In this document: one piece after another, positions 20,785-30,590 of the stretch
Layout of the letters: each line of letters opens with the position of its first letter
How positions within the stretch are numbered: the first letter of the stretch is position 1
Assembly: GCA_001939145.1 (NCBI GenBank)
Contig: LSRX01001548.1
Location: 1-64,000 of the forward strand
DNA: 64,000 nucleotides
Source of the DNA: Symbiodinium microadriaticum
Taxonomy: Eukaryota > Sar > Dinophyceae > Suessiales > Symbiodiniaceae
Direction of reading: 5' to 3'
Program-made: the position numbers and the translations under genes
Notes under the pieces: model-generated
Databases searched by the model: none
What the model was told of the DNA's origin: nothing
The model's input: the letters and a program-made list of their open reading frames with translations, nothing else

Positions 20785-23203
20785 ATGGCCGATCCCTCCC
20801 CCTTTGTGGAGTTGGACGGCCTGCAGACGCTCTGGCACTCGTCATCGAGTGCGCCGATTGAGGCTCCGGTTGAAGGCCCAGCTGCTTCAGCTAGTTGTCT
20901 GCGCGTTGAACTGGGAATGCTTAGGCCATCCTCGTCGGGCCCCCGCTAATGCTAGATGCACTGCACCTGTGTCGTCAGCTCAAGCTCGGGTTTTAGACCT
21001 TCTGGAGGCTCAAGTAGACTACCTGCTGTCCGCGCCAGCCTTTGTTTCGGATGATCTCGGCCGGAGCGCTTCTAAATTTGAGGCCTTTGCTAGCATGTTG
21101 CAGGAACTGCCATCTGACCATATGATGGGCGTGGACCTCCTTAGCTGGGCTTCCGACCTGCATGTTTCCCTCCTTCCCTACGAGCACCTTAGGCCCGTCC
21201 CTACGCCTCAGGACCCCCTAGGAAAGACTGAACCGCCTGATGCCCCTGAGCCCGAGATTGCTTCCTGTCCGAACAAAGATGTGTGTGCGCCGACTCAGTT
21301 TATCAACTTTCGAGCCGGGGGCGCGCTGCCTGTGCAAGCCGATCGGATAAAGTGGCGTTATCCCCCTAGCTTCGACCCTACACCCTACTTAAGCCCTGCC
21401 CTAAAGAGCGCATATGAATGCCCAGACCTGCTGAGACGGCCCAGATCCGAGTGGCCACGGGTGCCGCCTGCGAAGCTTCATTGCACTCGTGCGGAATTGC
21501 TTAACTTGGGTCGAAAATGGGATTCCTTAGGAGCTGTTCGTATCACACCGTCTTCTGAGGTTGATTGGTCCGAAGCTGTAGGAGTGTTCTCAGTCAGCAA
21601 AAGTGCCACGCATGACAGGCTCATCATCAATCCAACTGTTTGCAATAGCAGAACTTTTCCGTTTTCGCAGTACTCGAAAACGTTAGCGCCGGGATGCCTT
21701 TTGACGTTGCTGAGTCTCGAGCAGGACCAAGGTTTCAGGTTTAGTGCCGACGATCTTTCGGACTATTATTATACTTACCGTGTGAGTCCTGCAAGAGCCT
21801 TGCGCAACAGCTTTCGCTGCGAGTTCGATCCCGCAGAGCTGGCCGACTTCGAGGCCGCAAAGGGCCTGGACATGCAAGGCCCGCAGCTCTTGTCTCTTAA
21901 CACCATGGCAATGGGCGACTGTCTTTCAGTAGAGGTAGGACAAGCAGCGCACTTGCAAGTTCTGCGGCAGCATGCTGGGGCTTTTGTGCCTAGCGAAACT
22001 CTTTTGTACCGCCAAGCCGTGCCGAACACTACTTCTGTCGAGCTTCTCGCTATTGATGATCATGTTGTGTTGCAGAAGTTGTTGCTTCAAGACATACCAG
22101 GTGCCCCTCCTCTTCGTGACACCCAGATCTTTAAAGCTTCCGAAGTTGCTTATGATCGGGTAGGGCTTGTCTTGAACGATGATAAGAAGAGACGAAACCT
22201 GACACGGGGTGTCATCTTGGGCGCAGAGCTCGATGGAGAGAAAGGCTTAGTTGGCCCTCCGCGGCAGAAGACACTGAGCCTTGCACTCCTCACGTGTCTC
22301 CTCGCAAAAAGGGGGCACGCCACTCGGGAGTTGCTAGATCGGGTTTTAGGATGTTGGGTGCATGCCTTAATGTTCCGTAGGCCCGTGTTTGCTGTGGTTG
22401 ACCACTTGTTTCGAGAAGGCTTAGGCTTGCCTCGCAACGTTAGTTTCCGCATGTCTGAACAGTCGCGGAATGAGTTGCTCATGCTTGCATGTCTGAGTCC
22501 CACCTTGCTGACTGATTTGAAAGTGCAGTATGATGACCAATTGTATTGCCTGGACGCTTCCCCCAGTGGGGGCGCCGTCTGCAGCACAATCATAGGTCCG
22601 CAGGCGTCGGCTGAAGTGTGGCGACATGGCGAGCTCAGAGGGTACCACACACGTTTGCAAAGCGAGGTTTCAGCGCTTTTGTCAGAGAAGGGAATCCCGC
22701 ATGCCGGCGAAGATTTGTTCGGGGCTCATGGCAGCCTCCCTCCTGACCTACAGCCCTTCCCTAAGCTTGACCCGTTTGTGCCCCGGCCCATCAGCGAGAA
22801 TATCCTTTTTGACGTCGTTGTCATCAGCTCTAAGGATTGTCCGTGGGCTAAGGCTTTCGAGTTTGCTGGTTTTAAGGTTCTTAGGCCTTTGACGGACACC
22901 CGCGCCGATGATGGCTCCCCGCGTGCTCTGACTGTCAGCTTGGTGCGAGAGTTGGTTGCACTGGCCTCCCGCCGGGTCGTAAAGGAGTGGCACTGCAGTG
23001 AAGACTGGCCTAGCTTCGGGCCGCTGGGGGCGCACAGGCTGCAGCGCCGAGAGCGCTTGAGTTCGGGCTCTGCTTCTCTTGAAGGGGTGATCTCTCTTCA
23101 GAGACCGCGGCCCGCAGGGTGGCGCTGCTTTTTGCTGTTGCAGTCCGGTGAGGTCAGTGGGTTTCTGTTGAGCAGCCGAGTCGCAGCAAACTTTTCCGGA
23201 TGA
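20785..23203 (+). CDS. Retrotransposon Pol, N-terminal part: reverse transcriptase, start of RNase H, methyltransferase-like segment
   Basis: The ATG at 20785 begins MADPSPFVELDGLQTLW in one frame; from about 20945 the protein continues in the next frame to 23203. RT motifs are all present: motif A FSADDLSDYYYTYRV (about 21740-21780), motif B LNTMAMGD (about 21895-21918), and motif C LLAIDDHVV (about 22043-22070), which carries both catalytic Asp residues. The thumb includes GLVLNDDKKRRNLTRGV. At about 22550 the phrase CLDASPSGG fits the first RNase H catalytic Asp. Then a segment of about 200 residues (FDVVVISSKDCPWAKAFEF ... VVKEWHCSEDWPSFGP) resembles DNA-methyltransferase-like inserts of DIRS-related elements. 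The frame is lost between 23030 and 23140. The RT call is confident; the methyltransferase call is tentative. Confidence 0.75.
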
Positions 23204-25149
23204 ATTGCTTCCTCAGCTTGGCTCGCCTGGGATGTGTTCTGACCGGCCTAACGCACTGTGCCTATGGAAGTCCGCTTTTGAGAGCCACCGAGTTGCTGCA
23301 CAACAAGCCCTGGCTCTGCAGTCTCGCAAGCAGCTGTTCGTGCCCTGTCAACCGGAAGCACTGGGTTCCCGAGGGAGTCTTCTCTGAAACTTCGGCTGCT
23401 GACTTTTGCGAGCGCTGCCAGCCCAGCTGCTACAGTGTCTTTGGCTGTGAGCCTCAACTGGGCCAAGACTGTAGAGTCTTTGCTCGCGAGCTGCCGTACG
23501 GTCTGTGGAGCCGGATCAGCGGCGGCGCCTCGGCCGCTCACAGGGGCCATGTGCCTCATGTGCCTCTGGGTGTCCGCCTCGCGACTGCGCGCAAGCTTGG
23601 GTTGGACCTCGGTTTGGAAAGGCTTGAGGCGGTCTCTGCCGCAGCACCTTACCCGAATCGGGACTGGTTCGAAGATCCAGAGTGGATTTCGGAGGCCTGC
23701 CAGTCTTTACCCTTCAGGGAACTCTTTCGGTATAGGTTCTCCAAACCCGGACACATCAATGTCAACGAAGCTAGGGTGTTCAAGAGCTGGATCAAGTCTC
23801 TCGCCCGCCGAGGACGCCCTGCAAGAGCCACGGGGTTGCTTGATTCTAGAGTTACCATAGGTGCCGCTGCAAAGGGTCGTTCGAGTAGCTTTGCGATCAG
23901 CAGGGTTCTTCAAGGCAGCTTGGGGTTTGTCCTGGGTTCGGGGATTTACTACAGCTTGCTGCACTGCTACTCTGAGGACAACGTCGCAGACGCTCCCAGT
24001 CGTGGTCGTGACGTGGAGCCTCCTCGCAAGGCTCTGCCCCGCTGGCTAAGCGAACTGCTGCTGGGAAGACCTCAACGTTTCGAGCGCGTTGTCGCTTCAT
24101 CTCGGATTGCAAAGAACCCGGCACGGTGGCTTCGTTACCTGCTTTTGCTTTGCGGAGACATCGAGCCAAACCCCGGGCCTCGAGGAGCGAGTCAGCCTCG
24201 AGGGCCCCTGGATTTGCAGGCCGGCTTTGCGAGCAGCACTGCGTACAAGATGCAGAAAAGCTTGGATGCCTTCTTGCATTGGGTTCGTGAAGAAGTCGGT
24301 TGCGAGCCGGCGTCCGTGTTCCTGACTTCGCAGGCCACGGCCTTGGCATTGAGGGGCTACGGCCTCCACCTCTATGCCACGGGCATGCCGCGGTACTTGT
24401 ACGTGTATGCGATTACTGCGGTGCAGGACTTGCACCCAGAGCACAGAAACTCTCTGACAGCCGCTTGGCAGGTTGACAAGAAGTGGCAGCGCGCTGAGCC
24501 TGGTTCCTGCAGGCCTGTTCTTCCTGTCGCCGCAATCCGTGCGGCTGTCAGCTTAGGGCTGCTTTGGGGATGGTACAGATGGACAGCGCTGCTTATCTTA
24601 GGATTCCTGGCGATGCTGCACCCGGCAGAGCTGGTGGCCTTGACCAGGCGTGATTTGGTGTTTCCGGAAGACACCTTGGGCCACACTCGTTGCTTGTTTG
24701 TGCACCTCCGGAATCCAAAGACGAGCCGCTTCGCCCGACGACAACATGGGAGGATTGATGATTTATCAGCGATCCGCTTCATTTACAGCATAGCGGTTCA
24801 TCTCGCTCCTGGCGACAGAATTTATCCGGCTTCGTTGCATAGCTTCAGAAATCAATGGAATGCTGTCTTTGAGCGCTTGGGTTTGCCTGTCCGTGCAGCG
24901 GAACGGGGGGCCACCCCAGGTGTCTTGAGAGGGTCTGGTGCCACCTTCTTTTATATTGAGACAGAGAATATTCCGCTACTTGCGTGGCGCGGAAGGTGGT
25001 CGCGCGTGCGCACCCTCGAGTACTACCTCCAGGAAGTCGCTGCACAGGTTTTGCTTTCTGAAGTTTCTGCTGCTTGCCGAGCTCGGATTAAAAGCCTGGA
25101 CGTCGTCGCAGATGAACTGCTGGCCTTTTTCAGTGGTGCTTCGCAGTAA
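23137..25149 (+). CDS. Retrotransposon Pol, C-terminal part: end of insert, RNase H, 2A-like motif, tyrosine recombinase
   Basis: This frame opens right after a TGA (about 23128) with SVEQPSRSKLFRMNCF, the probable end of the methyltransferase-like segment (compare EqPxSS in related proteins). An ATG lies at 23200. RNase H-like motifs then follow: INVNEARVFKSW (about 23755-23790, catalytic Glu), LLDSRVTIGAAAKGRSSS (about 23836-23890, Asp) and SEDNVADAPSRG (about 23970-24010, Asp). Next comes RYLLLLCGDIEPNPGP, a complete 2A-like motif ending at 24180, and then about 320 residues of tyrosine recombinase to the stop at 25149. If the 2A works, ribosomes would release RT/RNase H and start the recombinase from Pro. 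The 2.0-kb frame is intact. Confidence 0.8.
24139..24180 (+). other. 2A-like (CHYSEL) ribosome-skipping motif
   Basis: Codons at 24139-24180 read LLLLCGDIEPNPGP. The core D-I-E-P-N-P-G-P matches the D(V/I)ExNPGP consensus that makes ribosomes skip the Gly-Pro bond; the break would fall between 24177 and 24178. The upstream Leu-rich stretch is also typical of active 2A peptides in non-LTR retrotransposons. It sits exactly at the junction between RNase H and the tyrosine recombinase, where separating the two enzymes makes sense. Function is inferred from the motif. Confidence 0.9.
24181..25149 (+). CDS. Tyrosine recombinase domain of the retrotransposon
   Basis: Begins at the Pro left by the 2A skip. 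The N-terminal core-binding helices (about 24240-24540, KMQKSLDAFLHWVREE) are followed by the catalytic domain. The box I region is LGFLAMLHPAELVALTRRDL, with His (24619-24621) where the first catalytic Arg is normally found (an LRPxE-type motif). A basic loop PKTSRFARRQHG follows. Box II is TPGVLRGSGATFF, with Arg at 24928-24930 but no His three residues before it. Then come WRGRWSR and TLEYYLQE, with the nucleophile Tyr at 25021-25026. It should join the element to the genome without a DDE integrase. The box I Arg to His change suggests that this copy may be inactive. Confidence 0.8.
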   Translation, partial: RGASQPRGPLDLQAGFASSTAYKMQKSLDAFLHWVREEVGCEPASVFLTSQATALALRGYGLHLYATGMPRYLYVYAITAVQDLHPEHRNSLTAAWQVDKKWQRAEPGSCRPVLPVAAIRAAVSLGLLWGWYRWTALLILGFLAMLHPAELVALTRRDLVFPEDTLGHTRCLFVHLRNPKTSRFARRQHGRIDDLSAIRFIYSIAVHLAPGDRIYPASLHSFRNQWNAVFERLGLPVRAAERGATPGVLRGSGATFFYIETENIPLLAWRGRWSRVRTLEYYLQEVAAQVLLSEVSAACRARIKSLDVVADELLAFFSGASQ

Positions 25150-25158
25150 CATAGGAGT

Positions 25159-25319
25159 GGAATCATTGTACATGTACATTCTCCGAACATTTTGTTCTCG
25201 AGCCTAGATGGCCCTTGCAGTCGAGATACTCCAGCAGGCCTCAGGCTCTCGAGGCCTTCCGCGGCTTTTCTAGCGCCGCTCCGGGAACCTTTACGGCATG
25301 CAGGCACAAAGAGGGAGAT
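25159..25319 (+). repeat. Split direct repeat B1
   Basis: 161 bases identical to 25392-25552, starting 10 bases after the recombinase stop codon. It begins GGAATCATTGTACATGTACA, which contains the 12-bp palindrome TGTACATGTACA. It ends GAGGGAGAT and abuts A2 directly, as expected for the circle-junction copy in split-direct-repeat elements. Confidence 0.9.
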
Positions 25320-25370
25320 GCCTGTGATATCTCCTGAATTCAAAAGCCGTCGATGCCGTTGCTCAAGTCT
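25320..25370 (+). repeat. Split direct repeat A2
   Basis: 51 bases identical to A1 (17993-18043), sandwiched between B1 and a 21-base GC-rich spacer that precedes B2. Confidence 0.9.
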
Positions 25371-25391
25371 CCCACCCGTCCCGCCCGAGGC

Positions 25392-25552
25392 GGAATCATT
25401 GTACATGTACATTCTCCGAACATTTTGTTCTCGAGCCTAGATGGCCCTTGCAGTCGAGATACTCCAGCAGGCCTCAGGCTCTCGAGGCCTTCCGCGGCTT
25501 TTCTAGCGCCGCTCCGGGAACCTTTACGGCATGCAGGCACAAAGAGGGAGAT
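25392..25552 (+). repeat. Split direct repeat B2 (right end of element)
   Basis: Second copy of the 161-base repeat B. It ends GAGGGAGAT before unique flank AAGTATGG. The left flank before A1 reads CATAGAT-T, so GAT is common to the outer edges and to the internal B1-A2 junction, consistent with recombinase crossover at a short shared site. Confidence 0.9.
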
Positions 25553-27340
25553 AAGTATGGAATGGACGCTGCGGGCAACTACTGTGATTGCTTTTGCTGT
25601 CGATGTGCCTGGTTCTTCGGTTTTAACCCTTACAATTTTTGCCAGCACCTGATGACCATCACGGTCAAGGAGTTGTATTTACTGCAAGGTTGTCTGTCAA
25701 GGACAAAGCCGTTGCAGTTCTGAGGCGGTTGTTTAAAAGAGTTAGTTGATGTCATGGCTCAACTTGAGGTGGCTTCCCAGTCCTTCTGCTGTTCATAGTT
25801 GTGGAAGTTGGCCTTTTCGGAGCCGTAGGAAGAATGCGCAGTATGAGAACGCAGCGTAGTTTTCTTACTCAGGGCTGGGAAGCATGTGGCCCCATCGTTC
25901 TTCCGGAGCCATGCCAGCAACAGCCTGCCGCACTGCTGGGTGAAACCCCCGCGCCAGGGGTCGGAGGCACATAACAATGAGGCGCCCGGATATGAATGTA
26001 AGTATGGTATCTGCGGTAATTTTGCGAGAGTTGTTTGCACAGCACCGCCCGTTCATTTGCGCTATCTGTGTTGTCCTCGTTTTGACATTGCCGTTAGCAC
26101 CATCAACCCTTCATCGAAATAATCGGAAGCAGGCTTGTTTCTGCAAATATAGAATTTTCTACATTCTTAAAGATGTTAGGGTAGCAAAACACTTGAAGCC
26201 GTGAAATCCAAAGTCAATTCAGCCGAACATCTTTTGGAGAGCATGGCTTCAGCGCCCTCGCAGTATGCCATGGCGAAGGAGCCATGCGGAAGGCGTCTTG
26301 TCGAAAAACCAACCTTACACCCATAATGCCAGCTTCAAGGTTTGAGCATTTCACATTCTGCACATCGGGACTTCGGACTCAACTTTTGCATACTTGGAAC
26401 TCCCGGTTGGAAGGGATGATGCACCAACCCATGACACCACGCCCTACTTCAGCCCGAAACTTTAAAGATTCAATCGGAAGCGGTAGTTTGCTGCCTTCTC
26501 CATGTCGGGGTCTTCCTGATTTCTTAGAGTTGGGTCCAGCCAACAATCATCAAAACAACACAAGTAAGACAAACAGAGATTAGAGTCAGCAGAAACATAA
26601 CAATTTCCCCACATGAAAAGCTTGGTTCTTTGAGCAGCTAGCTGGGTGATTTTGCCGTCTGATGTTCTTGACTGCGAAGGGCTTTCGTTTGTTGAGCGGC
26701 TTCAGGTCTGCGTGGACTTCTCGTGCTCTTAGCGATTTCCAGTGGTGGCGGCGAAGATGGCAGTCTGCCCGATTGGTGCAAGGAGACCTGCTCAGCGTTC
26801 CTATACCACCTCGACCGTGCTTCTGCCGAGGACAAGCGAGACGACTGTGTCCGTTACATTGGGCATCCCTGGCAAGATTCGTGTGTTGCCACGCACTCCC
26901 AGCAAATCGAAAGAAGAAGTCTCAACTGGTGTCGACGGCTCCTCCATCTCGGTCGCCTGTTTGGGCTGAGTTACTGTTAGTAAGGCAACCATAGCAATAG
27001 TTTCTGAAGCCACGGTCAGGGTAATTGTAGCCGTACTTTTGCGAAGCCCCCTTATCCTCCAAGTACCCCCAGATTGTGGTTTTACTTGTGTTTCCAGCGT
27101 GTGTGGCACGAGGGAGTTGTTCGATCTGCTTTGACTCGCCAGTCGTGGTCCCATGGGCGGTGGCTGCATGCGCCACGAGCAGTGCGCCTCAGGAGTGTCA
27201 TGTACCATCATGCAGAACGTCTGTCGAGCATGGCTACTTGTAGGACCAGTGGAGGATGAGAGGGTTGTAGGCACTTGATTCAGTGGGTGTCGATTGTTAA
27301 ATCTCATTCAAAAGCCTTACTTGCGAAGATTTCTTTCAAG
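25553..27340. other. No recognised gene
   Basis: Short open frames on both strands, some Cys-rich (for example near 26760-26980 and 27090-27240 on +), but without recognisable domains or splice context that can be defended. Telomere-like tracts are absent here. Confidence 0.4.
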
Positions 27341-27430
27341 CAGCACGTCCCGCGAATTTGTGACAGCAGGTACATGCGCCTCTTCTGTGCCCGGACGTGC
27401 AACTTCTGCGACAGACCGGAGGCTTGGGGA
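27341..27430 (+). CDS. ShKT-like cysteine-rich exon (partial)
   Basis: After a CAAG acceptor-like site the frame reads HVPRICDSRYMRLFCARTCN and then FCDRP. The pattern C-x6-7-C-x3-C-x2-C with YM and TC is the C-terminal half of a ShKT domain, a small disulfide-rich module common in secreted and membrane proteins, including many non-toxic dinoflagellate proteins. The first Cys residues of the domain must be in an upstream exon that I could not place. No signal peptide is visible locally. Nothing indicates a toxin function. Confidence 0.4.
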
Positions 27431-27778
27431 CAATGCCAGTGCACGCAGCGCTTTAGCCTGCATGCTTGTGAGGTTCCAGCACTGGATGTACGTCGTGTTC
27501 AGGGAGCACGACGATGATGCTAATGTTGGTGGCGGTGGCGGTGGTGGGGAAATAAAGGATGATGCTGATGATGACGGTGTTAGTGATGACTTCTAGTTTG
27601 ATGTGGATGTATGTGATACAACTTGGTTGTTCTTGAGGCGTCGTGGTGTTAAGGTATACAAATGCTTGAAAGAGACGACGGTGCTGTTCTGTCGCTCCAA
27701 AAAATCTAACTCTAAACTCCTCAACCCGAAACCCTATACCCAAACCCTAAGCCACAATGCCCCGTTTGCTGTGGCCAG

Positions 27779-28380
27779 GATGAGCTGCAGGTGTCGCAGG
27801 TGGGCGTTCTGCTGCAGCGGGTGGATGTTCGGATCTCATGTGGCTAAAGCTGGTGGTATACTTCATGCTGGATCTTCTTCGGGTTGAGACCCAGCTTGTC
27901 GACTGATACTCGGTCATTGCATGCAAGCGCCCACAACCTCGAGCTTGTTGCGTTTGAATGGAAGGCCCTAATCGCCGGTGAGCTGGTTGGGCTCCTGAAA
28001 GCACGAGGCAGGATCTTTTGCATCCGAGTTAGCTTTGTTGCTGACTTTACGTCTTTTTTATTGACGCTCCGAGCCCGGGAGTCACGAGCAAAGAGAGTGT
28101 AGGGTTTAGGGGCTAAACCCGAAAACTTGCCAAGTGGTACAGTTTTACTGCCCTGTTTAAAACCTGACCTATGAATCAAAGGAGCCTTAAAAGCTGGATA
28201 ATTCTCTAGTGAACTCCAGAAGCCCTTCAAAACACCGAATATGACCCTTAATACTCTAGACCCGAAGTACCATCTCTATAGGAACTGTCATAGCAACCCG
28301 ACAGAAAGAAAAGAAGCGCAGGTGTCCGGAGATGGACCTTCTTCGAGCTGCCCGTGACCAACGTCTCGTGGCGCATTTTG
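27779..28380 (+). CDS. Two candidate exons of an unidentified host gene
   Basis: 27779-~27840, after GGCCAG, encodes DELQVSQVGVLLQRVDVRIS. 28322-28380, after GCGCAG, encodes CPEMDLLRAARDQRLVAHF and is followed by a GC donor. CCCTAAA-like sequence lies just upstream of the first and TTTAGGG just after it (28103), the arrangement seen around confirmed exons. No family is recognised and the two may not belong together. Confidence 0.25.
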
Positions 28381-28896
28381 GCCGTGGGGGCTTTTGGTTA
28401 CGGGGGGGGGGGTCGGGGTTGTAGCAAGCAACGGTCTAGTTTCTGAGTCTCTTTTGCATCAGGGCTTTGTTGTTTTGAATACGGGTGTTGTAAGGGTTCT
28501 ATACTGCGGGCTTTCAAATGGGTGATGCAAGGGCCTTGGATGTGGTGTGCAAGGGCCTCAAGTGGGGTTGTCGGGATTTCATGGTTCAAGGTTTCTGATA
28601 TGCTGGGGTTCAAGCGGGTTTTGGTCGTCAGGCCCCGAAGCGCACATCAAGATTCTCCACGTCATCCAAGGCCCTACGTGCTTAAACCCCAAACCCTAGC
28701 TCCATGCTCTGGCGCCCGAGGGTCTCACGCATTCTTTGTGAGAGGCCCATGCGGCTCAGACCTGCATCTCAGCGTGTTCAAGTAGTGAGCTGTCCTCTTC
28801 TTTATAAGGCTCCACAAGTCAAAACCGACACTATCTTTCGATGTGATTCCAGGCCACCTTTCGGGCTGAAAGGATTTTTTTCGGCGTGTTTCGGCC

Positions 28897-28960
28897 ATGG
28901 AGCGACTTAGCCGCGTGACGAAGCACCTTCTTCCTGCTCCCGTGGCTGGTGCAGCGGTGC
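28897..28960 (+). CDS. Possible first exon of the ALDH6 gene (mitochondrial leader-like)
   Basis: An ATG at 28897 opens MERLSRVTKHLLPAPVAGAA, a stretch with Arg/Lys, Leu and Ala and only one acidic residue, like a mitochondrial presequence. It lies 1.7 kb upstream of the first recognisable ALDH6 exon, which has no start codon of its own. No homology supports the link; only position, strand and composition do. Confidence 0.25.
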
Positions 28961-30590
28961 CTGGTCCGTGGATTTCGGGAGACTCTCAGTCGAGGCTTTC
29001 GTCAGATTAGCAGTGCTTCGCAATGGTAAGGATGGTGATCAACATAACATGAATATGAATTGTGGGTTTCAGTTTTGGACGGTGAAACAGCAAAACACTC
29101 CGCTTTTATGTGTCATCATTGTTGACATCATTCTGACGACGCAGACGTTGACGACGACTACTAGTACTGTTGCTATCTTTTGGCGAGGCGTTGGAGTGCA
29201 CGCCGTTTGGTGAAGTGTGCGATTTGCTGGATGCAGGACGTGCGCCATGATAGCATGAGCGAGCATGCAGTGAACGCGTTCGCACTGTTTTGGCTGTGTG
29301 GTGGGTGTGCTGTCGCAGTGCTCTTGCCGAAGCTGCTGTTGCTCGTTGTGTCAGCTTCAGTGTTTCAGTGCCAGGTACATGTAGCAACCCTCGAAGTGCG
29401 AACAGAGCAGGGGAGTGAAGCCCAACCACCGAAATCCCTGAGCCTCAAACCCTAAACCTTAGACTAAGGGCTGAAGCCTAATCTCCAAGCTCTAAACCCA
29501 AAGAACCTTCAAAAGCCACTCAAACACCCTTAAAAGCCTTTAGAACCTTAACCAAAAACCTGCAGCAAGCTTAAAACATCATTCGCAACCCGCAAACCCT
29601 CAACAGCCCCTTAAAGAACCGCTAAAACTTTTACAAACCCTTTAGAGAAACCCGTTGTCCGAAGCTATCCGAGGTCTTGGAAAATTTCATCGGCCGGGTT
29701 CCCAGCGGTTTCGGGTTCGCGGACTTTTGGTTTTAGCGGTTTCTTGGGTTTTCGGGGTTTCAGGGGTTCTCGGGAATTTTAGGGTTTGGGGATTGTGAGT
29801 TTTTTCGGGGTTAGCTTCAGGGTTCGGGCTCTAGGATTTCAGGGTTTCAGTGCGTTTTGCAGAGTTTTGGGGTGTTAGGGCTTTAGAGGTTTAGGGCTTC
29901 AGGGCTTTTGGATTTNCTTTTACAAACCCTTTAGAGAAACCCGTTGTCCGAAGCTATCCGAGGTCTTGGAAAATTTCATCGGCCGGGTTCCCAGCGGTTT
30001 CGGGTTCGCGGGCTCTAGGATTTCAGGGTTTCAGTGCGTTTTGCAGAGTTTTGGGGTGTTAGGGCTTTAGAGGTTTAGGGCTTCAGGGCTTTTGGATTTC
30101 AGGGTTCTAGGTTGGGGCTCTGTTGGGTATGGCCTGGTGGGTTTTGAAGGCTTTCTTACAGAGTTGTATGGGCATTCATCGTTTCTTGTGTTTACAAGAT
30201 ATGTTTGAGTGTCTAGGGTGTGCCTGAAGGATCGCAGAGGTTGGTAAGTAATGTGGAACTGTTGCCAATGTGACTCTTTTCTTTGATGGCCTCAACAGTC
30301 GGATACTTCCGGCCTTGTTCAAGGAGGTGGGCTTTCTGAATCAGGGTCTCAAACCCTTGCCCCAAACCCCAATGGGACTGTTATGGAGTCATCGAAAGAT
30401 CCCGGTAGGTAGAAACAAAAGAAGCTCCTGTTCTGGCCCGGAACCTGAGGGCCTCAAGCAAGCGACTCCTCGAAAAAAGCTCCCAAACCATCTACATTTC
30501 TAAGTCTAAGACCCTCAATCCGAAAAGCATGACCTTTTGAGGGCCCTTAAGGAACCCTTACAGCCTAAAAAGCTCCTGAAAGCAGCAGAG
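28961..30590. other. No recognised exon; telomere-like variants
   Basis: Spacer or intron with variant TTTAGGG/CCCTAAA tracts (about 29445-29600 CCCTAAA type, 29740-30110 TTTAGGG type) and a duplication around an N. Open frames here show no domain. Confidence 0.4.
29628..30110. repeat. Imperfect duplication flanking an N (gap)
   Basis: The sequence from 29628 (CTTTTACAAACCCTTTAG) to 29915 is repeated from 29917, right after a single N at 29916. The second copy lacks about 105 bases of the first, after GGGTTCGCGG. Such a repeat across an N often means two contig ends that overlap but were not merged, though a tandem duplication with a deletion is also possible. Confidence 0.8.

Larger units (their letters stand above)
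17993..25552 (+). mobile_element. Tyrosine-recombinase retrotransposon with A1-ORFs-B1-A2-B2 split direct repeats
   Basis: The element is bounded by split direct repeats. A (51 bp) occurs at 17993-18043 and 25320-25370. B (161 bp) occurs at 25159-25319 and 25392-25552. The order A1 - coding region - B1-A2-B2 is the hallmark of tyrosine-recombinase retrotransposons such as Ngaro, PAT and VIPER, whose B1-A2 junction matches the joined ends of a circular intermediate. Coding parts in order are a small membrane ORF, an unknown ORF, a gag-like ORF, RT/RNase H with a methyltransferase-like segment, a 2A-like motif and a tyrosine recombinase. The repeats are identical by eye, which implies a fairly recent insertion. 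However, several frame changes (about 18130, 20940 and 23030-23140) and a TGA at 19206 suggest that this copy is damaged, or that it uses recoding. Confidence 0.85.

Noticed and set aside
26801-27307. 168-codon minus-strand frame
   Set aside because: Ser/Thr/Pro-rich without motifs; several frames on + are open over the same stretch, so openness is not informative.
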